21,967 nt of DNA from Proteromonas lacertae (Eukaryota; Sar; Bigyra; Opalinata; Proteromonadidae), in assembly GCA_002245135.1 (NCBI GenBank), contig NGBS01000736.1:1-21967 (forward strand), written 5' to 3'. The notes beneath the pieces are model-generated. The model had not been told where the DNA came from and searched no databases. It saw only the letters and a list, made by a program, of their open reading frames with translations. The position numbers were made by a program, and so were the translations under genes. Positions within the stretch are counted from its first letter, which is position 1. Each line of letters begins with the position of its first letter. Positions 10,569 through 18,855 of the stretch are shown piece by piece.

Positions 10569-13500
10569 TTATGATTGTCCAACACTGAATTGACAACCTT
10601 CACCATAATAACCATCAAAACATTTACAACTTCCATCACTATAATTACAAATACCATGATTACTACAATCTCTATCTTTATCACCTTCACTTGGACATTC
10701 TTTTAATGAACAATCTGCTCCTCTATATCCATTATCACATTTACATCCATATATCTTTTCACTATCAAATCCAAACACATTAGATGGAATTTTTTTCATT
10801 ATATTATTGATTTTCAAACATTTGCCATGATTATTACAGTTATTTGGACAATCCATTCTTTCACAAGCTGAACCTGTAAATCCATTATAACAATTACATA
10901 CACCACTTTCTCTATCACATGTTCCAGCACCACTACATTCTCTCAATTTATTAATACTATTAGCAGTTGTAGGGAATGAAACAGTAATTGATTGAGTAGA
11001 ACCTTCAGCTAATGTTTTCCATTCAGAAACATCAACAGCATATGCATAAACAACTGGATCTAACATTCTTACATTTTCATTTAATAATCTTGGTCCATCA
11101 GTATCTCCTTTGTAATTCTTTTCTACACCTGTAATAATGTATATTTCATTAGATGCTTCAGTTTTACCACTAGTTTTAACTGTCAATGAAATAGAATTTC
11201 CTGGATATAATTGTCTTTCATCAAATGTAACATTTTTAAATAAGAATTTCTTTACTTCATTCATTTTACTAATATCATCACTACTAAATTCAACTTCATT
11301 TCCACTCTTAAGCATTTCATAAGCATCTGTTGATTCTGGAGGTATTACACCATTACTATTTAAACATGGATATAATTTATCACCTTTCTTCATTTTTATT
11401 GAATTATCAGTTACTTTTACACTTAAATCATTATTAATATCATTTGCACAAATATTTACATCAACTTTATTACGATCTTTATCTAATGCAATAGCATCTA
11501 CACAATTATTATTTAAACTTCTCATTCGAGTATTTGATGAAAATAAATTACTTAAAACTAATTTCATTTCACTCCAAATTGCTATACATTCACTACCTTC
11601 ACAAGTTTCACTTTCTATTTGAGGTGGTAATACAGTTGAATAATCTATTCTTATCACTGTTGGAACAATTTCTAATAATTCTGGTATGATTTCACTTCCA
11701 TCAGCATTTCCAAAGTAATATTTTATTATTATTTCACCTTTTTCATTTTCACCTAAAATTTCAGCATCTCCTAAATATTCTTTACTTTCTTTATCATAAC
11801 ATTTTATTAATGCATTTCCAGTTGATGGTATTTCAGGAGGAATTTCTATTTCTTCTTTCTTTACTGGTTTAGCTGTTGTATCTACTTTTACAACTGCATT
11901 ATCTTCTGGCTTTGGATCATCAGTTGTTATTCCATAAAATTTACCAAAATCACTGTCTTTTAAACCTACAGCTTTTCCAGTAGTATTAATTAATAAATGA
12001 CATTTATCTTGAAGTTTAGGAGTTGTGTCTGTCAGTGTTACTTTCTTTGAAGTTTGATCATATGTAGCTGTATAAACTGCAAGTTTAGATGTTAAAGAAT
12101 TTTTACACACAACATATTTATCTTTTGCTAATGCTGATGTAATACCAACAGCTTCAAATAACCCTTCTACACTTATTTCATTAGCAGTGTATATTATTTC
12201 ATATAATAATGATAAATCAGTATATTCTTTTTGTTTTGTACATTCATAATTATATGGAGTTGGATTTGATGTAAATGAATAATCAATATAATAACCTTCA
12301 ACAGCTGTCTTTCCCATTAAATAAGCAATTCCAAGTGAAATTTTATTATCTTTACTAATACATTTTAATTCTCCTATTTTGTCTTTCAAATCATCTATAT
12401 TTAGATTCTTCACTTTAACTATATTTCTACCTCCAAATGATGTTGGTGTCAATGTAATACTCTTAGCATAATCACTTTCATTTGGATCTATTTTTGTTCC
12501 ATCAAATTTGGATAGTAAATGACATTTACTACCTTCAGCAATATCAACTCCTGAAGCTGAAACTGTAACATCATTTGAAGTATCTTTTCTTGCTACAGTG
12601 AATTCACCATACTTTGTATAATCAGATGTCATATCCTTTCCACATGCTAATGAAAATCCATCTCTACTATTTACATCATCTGTAAAGAAACCAACACTTT
12701 TGAATAATGGATAAATTCCAGTTAATGTTATATCACATGATGAAGAAGTACAAGCAGGATCTACTCCAATCTCATAATAATTAGATAAGTCATTTAATAT
12801 TATTTCTTTATCATCACATTCTAATAAAAATGTTCCTTTAATTGCTTTATTAAATTTGATAATTCGATTATTTCCTTTATTTCCGATTAATAACAATTCT
12901 TGAGATTCTCCATCTACTTTACATGTTTTATATCCAATTCCTTTTTCATTTTTAAAATCGACATTTGATACTTCATAAATAAACAATTTATCATCTATAG
13001 TACTTTTAATAGTTGGCAATTTATTATAATCAATATTTGTTCCATTTGAATAAACATACATACTACATTTATAACCTGCATCTGTTGGTAATACTGTATT
13101 TTTATCTTCTGTTGATAAATATAATATCAATTTAACATCTTCATCAGCAAGCAATCTTGTTGTAGTTTTAGATGTTGATTGATTAATATCAGTTGTTAAT
13201 TTTATATAAATATCATTAGAATTTTCTTTTGTACATTTAAATTGTATTGGTTTATTATCTGATCCAACTCCTTCAATTAATTCTTTCATTCCTGTATATG
13301 TAAATGTACAAGTTGATGGAGTACCAGATACACATTTACTACCATCAACATCAGATGCTACAGTTGTTATTGATGGATATACTGAATAATCATTATATAT
13401 CTTTGTAACATTACAATCATAATAATCATTAAGTATTGGTTTATCAGCAACATTAAATGAAATATAAACGATTTTAGAATTTTCTTTATTCTTTCCATAA

Positions 13501-13712
13501 TATGTGGCAATTACTTCTTTTGCAGCATCACCTCTATTATAACAATCTACTTCACCTAATCCATTTGGAATTAATTCATTCATATTTAACACAGAATAAA
13601 CACTCTTACCATCTGCTGTTGCTACTACATCTGATGATTCTAATCTTGGAGATTTACCATAATCACTTGATTCTAATTTATCTATTGTAGTTCCATCAAA
13701 ATTATTTAACAT
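10569..13712 (-). CDS. Secreted EGF-module protein with tandem ~180-residue repeats, 5' end missing
   Basis: The open frame encodes about 1,047 residues from the first ATG. The C-terminus has three EGF/tenascin-like modules with regular cysteines: CSGAGTCDRESGVCNC..GFTGSAC (10859-10941), CPNNCNNHGKC...GCKCDNGYRGADC (10711-10857) and CSNHGICNYSDGSCKC..YYGEGC (10590-10700). The wording recalls EGF modules common in stramenopile and other protist surface proteins. Upstream are four or five diverged repeats of about 175-200 residues, each opening with a Cys-x-x-Leu pattern and a FDGT-like motif (CYMLNNFDGT, CSMYVYSNGT, CHLLSKFDGT, CHLLINTTG). I do not recognise the repeat family. Such proteins act in adhesion or cell coats. 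No C-terminal membrane segment is present. The frame starts inside a repeat, with no signal peptide, just beside the GC-rich block at 13745, so the gene is 5'-truncated or continues elsewhere. Confidence 0.85.
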   Translation of the reverse strand: MLNNFDGTTIDKLESSDYGKSPRLESSDVVATADGKSVYSVLNMNELIPNGLGEVDCYNRGDAAKEVIATYYGKNKENSKIVYISFNVADKPILNDYYDCNVTKIYNDYSVYPSITTVASDVDGSKCVSGTPSTCTFTYTGMKELIEGVGSDNKPIQFKCTKENSNDIYIKLTTDINQSTSKTTTRLLADEDVKLILYLSTEDKNTVLPTDAGYKCSMYVYSNGTNIDYNKLPTIKSTIDDKLFIYEVSNVDFKNEKGIGYKTCKVDGESQELLLIGNKGNNRIIKFNKAIKGTFLLECDDKEIILNDLSNYYEIGVDPACTSSSCDITLTGIYPLFKSVGFFTDDVNSRDGFSLACGKDMTSDYTKYGEFTVARKDTSNDVTVSASGVDIAEGSKCHLLSKFDGTKIDPNESDYAKSITLTPTSFGGRNIVKVKNLNIDDLKDKIGELKCISKDNKISLGIAYLMGKTAVEGYYIDYSFTSNPTPYNYECTKQKEYTDLSLLYEIIYTANEISVEGLFEAVGITSALAKDKYVVCKNSLTSKLAVYTATYDQTSKKVTLTDTTPKLQDKCHLLINTTGKAVGLKDSDFGKFYGITTDDPKPEDNAVVKVDTTAKPVKKEEIEIPPEIPSTGNALIKCYDKESKEYLGDAEILGENEKGEIIIKYYFGNADGSEIIPELLEIVPTVIRIDYSTVLPPQIESETCEGSECIAIWSEMKLVLSNLFSSNTRMRSLNNNCVDAIALDKDRNKVDVNICANDINNDLSVKVTDNSIKMKKGDKLYPCLNSNGVIPPESTDAYEMLKSGNEVEFSSDDISKMNEVKKFLFKNVTFDERQLYPGNSISLTVKTSGKTEASNEIYIITGVEKNYKGDTDGPRLLNENVRMLDPVVYAYAVDVSEWKTLAEGSTQSITVSFPTTANSINKLRECSGAGTCDRESGVCNCYNGFTGSACERMDCPNNCNNHGKCLKINNIMKKIPSNVFGFDSEKIYGCKCDNGYRGADCSLKECPSEGDKDRDCSNHGICNYSDGSCKCFDGYYGEGCQFSVGQS

Positions 13713-13742
13713 ATAACAATTAATTATAATAATAGTAAATAA

Positions 13743-13790
13743 AGGTTCTGGCACACCGAGCCGTATGACTCGGGCTCCTGGCACACCAAA
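13743..13790. repeat. GC-rich block with 10-bp direct repeat and hairpin; candidate element terminus
   Basis: Bases 13745-13787 are about 65% G+C, in a neighbourhood under 25%. CTGGCACACC occurs at 13748-13757 and again at 13778-13787, exactly 30 bp apart. Between them CCGAG (13756-13760) can pair with CTCGG (13769-13773), and alternatively GAGCC with GGCTC. The block sits exactly where the EGF-module gene loses its 5' half and the virus-derived region begins. An AG lies at 13742-13743, and Polintons usually start with AG. No second copy is in the window, so calling it a terminal repeat is inference. Confidence 0.45.
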
Positions 13791-13849
13791 CCAAACTTTT
13801 TAAAAATACGTGACCTATGTCATATTAGGTAATTTATTATTTTTGCATT

Positions 13850-13885
13850 TTCTAGAATATTCTAATATAATTTTATAGAATTTTC
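13850..13885. promoter_or_regulatory. heat-shock-element-like palindromes
   Basis: TTCTAGAATATTC at 13850-13862 is a perfect three-unit TTCnnGAAnnTTC array; GAATTTTC at 13878-13885 is a two-unit version. They lie 140-170 bp upstream of the first ATG of the EGF-module frame. In DNA this AT-rich such matches arise by chance fairly often. Confidence 0.25.
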
Positions 13886-13980
13886 TTTCTAATCTAATTT
13901 ACATATATTAATAAACAAACACCATTTCAATTAATGATATTAATTTAATTAATTTATTTATTATATTTTAATTTTAATTA

Positions 13981-14778
13981 TCAATCTTCTTCATCCACAT
14001 CTACTACGTCAAGTTTGTTTTGTTTTAAAAGCATAATTAGCTGCTTTTTTTCATATTCTTCTTTTTCTCTTTCTTCTTTTCTTCTTTTAACTTCTTCTTC
14101 ATTATTTACTTTAGTAAAGAATCTGATTTTTTTTGTTTTATTCTCTTCTTCACTTTCTATAAATGAACTTTGCTTCCTTTTATAACTTGATAATTTTTGT
14201 TTAACCTCATCTTCTAATTTATAACACAATGACATAATATAAGATGAATCTTTGAAAAATGTTAACTCTATATCATTATCATTTCTATTGTAAAACTGTG
14301 CATAATTACTAGGATAATATTTATATAAGTAATTGATATAATATTTTTCTAAATTGAATTCATTTTCTATAATTGTTATTTTAAAATCGCTAATGAATGA
14401 ATTAATAAATTCTGTAATATATGTACTATTGAATTTTCTGCTACATATATCCAAATTGTTATATAAAGCTTTTCTTCGATTAGAATCCATATTTGATAGA
14501 TTAGTGTTATATAAAAGAAACTTTTCCATTGCATTTAAAATATTTATATCATTAAATCCATTATACTTTTCTATTGATTGTATAATACTATGAAGATAAT
14601 GTAAATGAGGATAAATGTTATCAAGTATTTTTTTGGAGTATTTGGATAATAATAATATATATTGATAATATTTTAATAAGATAAATATAACTGTGCTCTC
14701 AAACCAGTCTTTAATTAGATCAGATTTGAAATTGTGAATTAATTTTGATATTTCATCCACAATAATAACTAGAACCAT
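13981..14778 (-). CDS. Unrecognised helical, charged-tail protein of the element's left arm
   Basis: This is a 265-residue frame from the first ATG; the same frame stays open upstream to about 14960 without another ATG, so the protein may be longer or spliced. It is predicted mostly helical and rich in Ile, Leu, Asn, Tyr and Lys. The last 60 residues are a highly charged Lys/Glu stretch with coiled-coil character (KRRKEEREKEEYEKKQ), ending in an acidic DVVDVDEED. There are no integrase DDE, polymerase or protease motifs. It is the left-most gene of the element and reads toward the terminus. It could be a nucleic-acid-binding or accessory protein, but nothing identifies it. Confidence 0.6.
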   Translation of the reverse strand: MVLVIIVDEISKLIHNFKSDLIKDWFESTVIFILLKYYQYILLLSKYSKKILDNIYPHLHYLHSIIQSIEKYNGFNDINILNAMEKFLLYNTNLSNMDSNRRKALYNNLDICSRKFNSTYITEFINSFISDFKITIIENEFNLEKYYINYLYKYYPSNYAQFYNRNDNDIELTFFKDSSYIMSLCYKLEDEVKQKLSSYKRKQSSFIESEEENKTKKIRFFTKVNNEEEVKRRKEEREKEEYEKKQLIMLLKQNKLDVVDVDEED

Positions 14779-15204
14779 TATAAAACTGTTATCAACTCCT
14801 ATACTCCTGGTTAAAATTTCAAATATGAAATGGCAACAAAAATTTATATCATTAAGAACAATTATGCTGTCTGTGTTCTTTAATTCATTATAGATATGTT
14901 TATCTTCTATAAAAGTATAGATATAATTATACCAGTTTCTAATTGAGCTTTTAAATGCTCATTTTCTTTATCATTTGTTGCATACTAACATAAATAGACA
15001 AATATTAATACATTACATCTTCCTGTTCTCATACAACAACTTGGTCTAGTCCTAGCCATTGATATTAACTTAAAAAATAATAATTAAGAAAATATGAAAC
15101 GTAAATTGGGTTAATTTATTTTTGTTATTTTTTAATAACCCAAATTTTTAAATACTTTAAATAGCAATATATAAACAATTTAATAACATAGTAACAATAT
15201 TTAT
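14779..15204. other. gap region in the element's left arm with a hairpin
   Basis: No intact gene over 80 codons from an ATG lies here. The part up to about 14960 is an open continuation of the gene to its left. A short leftward frame starts at an ATG near 15061 (MARTRPSCCMRTGRCN), of doubtful value. TTGGGTTA (15106-15113) and TAACCCAA (15136-15143) form a perfect 8-bp stem with a 22-nt loop between the flanking genes, possibly a 3'-end signal. The rest is AT-rich. Confidence 0.4.
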
Positions 15205-15480
15205 TTAAATAGTTTGTTTATATCTACCTATCTTTGAGTTTATATTTGATTTGCTTTTCAAAATGTCATTAATTTCAATCTGACTTTTTAAATTGTTGAT
15301 AGTTTCTTCATGAGCAAGACCTCTCTCTATAATCTCATTCATATTGACTCTCATATCTGATAGTTCTTGTGAATTAGGTAAGCAATTGTGAGATTTCATA
15401 TATTTCCACAATGCCATAGCTATAATATAGAGAATAAAGACTAAGACGCTTAGAAATATGTTAAAATAATCGTTTTCCAT
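15205..15480 (-). CDS. Small single-pass membrane protein with coiled-coil tail
   Basis: A 91-residue frame with an ATG start. Residues about 7-26 (NIFLSVLVFILYIIAMALW) form one hydrophobic helix followed by Lys-Tyr-Met-Lys, consistent with a membrane anchor. Residues 40-85 are polar with heptad-like spacing (MRVNMNEIIERGLAHEE..INNLKSQIEINDILKSK). Small membrane proteins are common in PLV and Polinton genomes, where they are often virion-associated, but there is no family match here. It is co-oriented with its neighbours, with 85 bp separating it from the gene upstream. Confidence 0.6.
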   Translation of the reverse strand: MENDYFNIFLSVLVFILYIIAMALWKYMKSHNCLPNSQELSDMRVNMNEIIERGLAHEETINNLKSQIEINDILKSKSNINSKIGRYKQTI

Positions 15481-15565
15481 TCAAAACAGAGTTTTTTAAA
15501 AGTAATTGAACAATTTAATTTAAAAAATTTTAACAAAAAAACAAAATAAAACTATAAAAGACATA

Positions 15566-16204
15566 TTAATACATATAACCATTATTCAAACTATCATTGA
15601 ATAGATTGTTGTAACTCATATAACATTCATCACGTGCGATATCATTAATGCTATCAAGAGATAGATTGCTATTACTATTACTTTCTCTATTATTTAGAGA
15701 ATAAAGCGTATTATAATTACTATTTATTACTTTTGATGTGTTTTTAATAAGTGTCTCAGATGGGATTATCTTCTTGACTTGTTCATTTAGATTAATTATC
15801 TTCTTTAATTGTTGTTGAATATTTTGTTGGTTTTCTATAATTCTTTTTTGACCCATAGTCCTCTTCTCTTTGTTATTAAAACTTCTAATGAATGATGATG
15901 ATGAGAATGGAGGTAAATTGTTCTCATCTATTGCGAATTCTTTACTTAAGTCTCTAAACCATAAGCCTTTTTTAAGCCTTTCTTCTACATCGCATTGATA
16001 CTCTGGATCAATGTACTGTAGTATATATCTAATTTCGTTGTATGTGAGTTCAGACTTCATACCAGAGATGTAATTATAAAGTTTAGTTCTAGTGGGAGAT
16101 CTAATTTTACCATCATTTCTGAAACATCGCATTATTATATACTTATCTAAGTTATTCAAACATAGATTAACCTTTTTAGATTGCTTAGAATTTTCTACGC
16201 TCAT
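15566..16204 (-). CDS. Unrecognised 212-residue protein, first gene of the leftward arm
   Basis: The ATG at 16204 (MSVENSKQSKKVNLCLNNLD) is chosen because it lies 109 bp from the divergent capsid-block start. The first ~100 residues look like a compact helical domain (LTYNEIRYILQYIDPEY, RLKKGLWFRDLSKEFAID). The second half is polar, rich in Asn, Gln and Ser, with a helical QQ/KK stretch (ENQQNIQQQLKKIINLNEQV). No motif is recognised. Its position opposite the capsid block and head of the arm suggests a co-regulated element gene. It could be a scaffold or regulator, which is unproven. Confidence 0.6.
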   Translation of the reverse strand: MSVENSKQSKKVNLCLNNLDKYIIMRCFRNDGKIRSPTRTKLYNYISGMKSELTYNEIRYILQYIDPEYQCDVEERLKKGLWFRDLSKEFAIDENNLPPFSSSSFIRSFNNKEKRTMGQKRIIENQQNIQQQLKKIINLNEQVKKIIPSETLIKNTSKVINSNYNTLYSLNNRESNSNSNLSLDSINDIARDECYMSYNNLFNDSLNNGYMY

Positions 16205-16313
16205 TGTATAAACAGAAATTAAAAATATTAAATTGTGCAAAAATGCTTATAATATTAATAATGCTTATTATGCTTATTTCTTCAATTTCGGTTACACATT
16301 TATATAAAAACAA
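16205..16313. promoter_or_regulatory. divergent promoter region with three ATGCTTAT copies
   Basis: This 109-bp spacer separates the two arms of the element. ATGCTTAT occurs at 16243-16250, 16261-16268 and 16270-16277. TATATAAAAA at 16301-16310 lies directly before the penton-like start codon at 16314. The repeated octamer is a candidate regulatory site shared by both arms. Confidence 0.5.
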
Positions 16314-17303
16314 ATGATTCCTTATGAACATCGTACTTATTACCTTAATTCTGATATGGTATCTTCTGCTAATCAGTTTTCTACTAAGTATAAAAAAGTT
16401 TTGCATTTACCTGCATTCGATGAAGATTATTCTGACATTTCATTGAAAGACTGTGTTATTCCTAATAGTTTTCCTACTATACAAGAGGATACTAATGACA
16501 CTTTCAGTATATTCATAGATTTACAAGTTAATCCAAGTTATGGATCTTATAAATTTGATAGAGATGAATTATATAAAGGAGTTAAAATACCAGAAGGTTT
16601 TTATACTCAAGATCAAATACTTAAGATTATTAACAATGTATTCAAAGATATTACATTAAAAGATTTTATGCCTTATAATGAAGAAGTATTATCAGAGGAT
16701 GATAAGAATATGCAAATGTTTATAGGTGATGTATTTGAAATAGATGATAAAGATGATTTTCAAACTAATCACTTACAAATAGTTGGTAAAACAACAGTCT
16801 TATATGATCCTGTTAAAAGTAGTGGTAAATATAGTTATCCAATATGTTGGATTAAAACTATTAAAATAGTTACTAAAGATTTAGCATATAAATATTTTGG
16901 TATATCAAAGAAAGGTTATTTTGATTGTTATAATCCAGAAGGTAATATTAAATTTGAACCAGGTATGATTAAAGATAACAAAGAAAGATATATTGAAAGA
17001 CAATTACCATTAGTTCAATTACCTTTCAGACCTACTTTAATATGGGTTACTTCCATTACTATTAGAATGGATATAGTAAATATAGACCAAGATAGTCATG
17101 TTTTAGATAGTATTCCTATAACAAATCCTGAATCAAGTTTTATCACTTATCAGAATTATGATATTTTTAATACTAGTAAAAAGTTTAATAATACTTATAG
17201 TAATGGTCAGATCATTTTGCAGATTACACAGCAAAATGGTTATGAGTTGAATTTAGATAATATAGAGTTTTGTATGAGTATTGTTGTTTTTAAAAGAACT
17301 TAA
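16314..17303 (+). CDS. Penton-like minor capsid protein
   Basis: A 329-residue frame, first gene of the capsid block. Features seen in penton (vertex) proteins of Polintons, PLVs and adintoviruses are present. An N-terminal YYLNS..., then LKDCVIPNSFPTI (about residues 45-57), NDTFSIFIDLQV, then IPEGFYTQDQILKIINNVF (about 92-110), the 'GFYT..QL...IN' pattern typical of the group. The C-terminal half is beta-rich (LIWVTSITIRMDIV, YELNLDNIEFCMSIVVF), as expected of a jelly-roll. Pentamers would sit at the capsid vertices beside the major capsid protein. The gene sits 36 bp upstream of the major capsid gene. The assignment rests on pattern and context rather than a family signature, so it is moderately certain. 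Confidence 0.65.
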   Translation: MIPYEHRTYYLNSDMVSSANQFSTKYKKVLHLPAFDEDYSDISLKDCVIPNSFPTIQEDTNDTFSIFIDLQVNPSYGSYKFDRDELYKGVKIPEGFYTQDQILKIINNVFKDITLKDFMPYNEEVLSEDDKNMQMFIGDVFEIDDKDDFQTNHLQIVGKTTVLYDPVKSSGKYSYPICWIKTIKIVTKDLAYKYFGISKKGYFDCYNPEGNIKFEPGMIKDNKERYIERQLPLVQLPFRPTLIWVTSITIRMDIVNIDQDSHVLDSIPITNPESSFITYQNYDIFNTSKKFNNTYSNGQIILQITQQNGYELNLDNIEFCMSIVVFKRT

Positions 17304-17339
17304 TTAATTTCTTTTTAATCTATTATTTCTTTGCTTAAT
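17304..17339 (+). other. 36-bp spacer with a 5-bp hairpin before the capsid start
   Basis: ATTAA and TTAAT flank TTTCTTT just after the penton-like stop, forming a weak hairpin. The spacer is otherwise pyrimidine-rich and ends TTGCTTAAT before the ATG. Confidence 0.3.
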
Positions 17340-18767
17340 ATGTCTTTATCTATTCCAAAAGAACAAAAACATGGTGTAGAGACACCTGTTATGCTTCCTT
17401 TTTATCAGTATGTAAAATTAAGTCCAGTTGGCTCAGCAAGTGATTGGACTATAAATGGAGATACATATACTCAAGAAATAAAGTTTGAATTAAGCGGAGA
17501 TAACATAATTAACTTGTCTAAGTCTTACATTCAGTATGATCTTGTTATTAGAACTACACAAATTAAAAGTACTGTAAAAGGATGGACTGGTGATAAAACT
17601 AGTGATAAAGATAGTTATCCTAATTTTATTAAAGGATTAAAAGAAGGTTTTGGTATTGCTTCATTCAGAATATGCAATCAGACAGGTACAGATTTAGTTA
17701 GAGTTGATGATAGTTATGAACCATATCGTATATTTATGGATGAAATTGTTCGTAAAAGACCAGATCAATATTATCAAGTAAATTATTATGATGGCATACA
17801 ATTAAAATGGAATGATATAATAAAAGATAAAGTTGTTCAAGATGAAGCTGAGTTTGCAATACCATGGAATAATAATAATAAAATATCAAATTCTGACGGT
17901 GATCATTATACATATGATAATGAGCCAGAATTTAGATTACATGTTAAAATACCTTTAGGAAGATTTTATAATACATTTGCAGCAATGAAAAGTGATGTAT
18001 TCTTTGCAGAACGTATGTATATATGTGTTAAATTCCAAACTATTGATAAATTTGGTCCATTTAAATCTTATGCTAATAAAGCTACTTTTAAAACAGCTGG
18101 CGATGCTTTAGATAATGCATGTACTTTTAGAACACCAGAAGTTGTTGAGAATAACATAAAAATAGAAAATATGAGATTTTATGCATATTATAATAAAGAT
18201 AGTCAATGCAATAACAATACTAAAAACTATTGTTTATCTAAACCAATACAATTCAATGATTTTAGATGTCATCAAGTTTCTTATAGTTCTCCTAATGGAA
18301 TATTCAATTATAGTTTTACATTGAATAGTTCTAATGGACCATTTTTAAGATTTATTATTTATAGACCATGGGATGAAGACGATAGTAAATGGTTACGTAT
18401 ACCAGAAAATGCACAATTTAGATGGATGATAAACGACTTTGTTCATCAACCAGATTATGCTTTAATGCAATATTATGATAGTTATATGATGGTACAAGAT
18501 TATTTTAAAGATTCTTGGTATGATGTTTTCAGACAAGATAAAAGTTTCAATGAGAAATTTTTCGAAATTTTAAACTTTGGTTCAAGAGATTTAGATAATA
18601 TTAAGAATCAAGCAGGTAGACCTTTAGCTGCTGATTTAAAAATTACTTTTGAAATTAGTTGTCCTGGAGATCCAGCATTTACAGCACATAGAATATGTCA
18701 TAAATTTTATATTATTACAGGTAGATTATGTACTATTAATGGAAGTGGTATTGTTAGTGTTGTTTAA
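17340..18767 (+). CDS. Double-jelly-roll major capsid protein
   Basis: A 475-residue protein from the ATG at 17340 (MSLSIPKEQKHGVETPVMLP). Length and layout fit the double-jelly-roll capsid proteins of the PLV/Polinton/adintovirus group, which form trimeric capsomers. The first jelly roll opens with QEIKFELSGDNIINLSKSYI (about 45-64), the common 'F.l.....lDLskSyi' strand pattern. A bridging region IPLGRFYNTFAAMKSDVFF (204-222) resembles the 'IPL..l..ff.....lP' segment between the two barrels. The C-terminus LKITFEISCPGDPAF... ends in small, hydrophobic residues (INGSGIVSVV). Neighbouring penton-like and ATPase genes support the call strongly. It reads without interruption. Confidence 0.8.
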   Translation: MSLSIPKEQKHGVETPVMLPFYQYVKLSPVGSASDWTINGDTYTQEIKFELSGDNIINLSKSYIQYDLVIRTTQIKSTVKGWTGDKTSDKDSYPNFIKGLKEGFGIASFRICNQTGTDLVRVDDSYEPYRIFMDEIVRKRPDQYYQVNYYDGIQLKWNDIIKDKVVQDEAEFAIPWNNNNKISNSDGDHYTYDNEPEFRLHVKIPLGRFYNTFAAMKSDVFFAERMYICVKFQTIDKFGPFKSYANKATFKTAGDALDNACTFRTPEVVENNIKIENMRFYAYYNKDSQCNNNTKNYCLSKPIQFNDFRCHQVSYSSPNGIFNYSFTLNSSNGPFLRFIIYRPWDEDDSKWLRIPENAQFRWMINDFVHQPDYALMQYYDSYMMVQDYFKDSWYDVFRQDKSFNEKFFEILNFGSRDLDNIKNQAGRPLAADLKITFEISCPGDPAFTAHRICHKFYIITGRLCTINGSGIVSVV

Positions 18768-18831
18768 ATAACTATTCTCTTTATTCTTCTTATATTACTT
18801 ATATCGACTATTTCTATTATTCTTTTTGTTT

Positions 18832-18852
18832 TTTAATATTTCTTATATTAAA
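18832..18852 (+). other. perfect 8-bp hairpin before the ATPase start
   Basis: TTTAATAT, a 5-nt TTCTT loop and ATATTAAA pair perfectly, ending three bases before the ATG at 18856. It may mark the 3' end of the capsid transcript or a control element for the ATPase message. AT-rich DNA makes such stems likelier by chance. Confidence 0.35.
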
Positions 18853-18855
18853 TAA

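Noticed and set aside
13745-13790. A tRNA or other small structured RNA gene in the GC-rich block
   Set aside because: Only one short stem-loop is possible; there is no cloverleaf, T-loop or anticodon arm, and the direct repeats are not part of such a fold.
13981-14778. Integrase or protein-primed polymerase in the element's left-most gene
   Set aside because: No DDE triad, zinc-binding HHCC, chromodomain or polymerase motifs are visible; the frame is helical with a charged tail.
15014-15061. Histone-H3-like tail (MARTR...) in a short leftward frame
   Set aside because: Only the first four residues agree with H3 and the frame ends shortly after; too short to mean anything.
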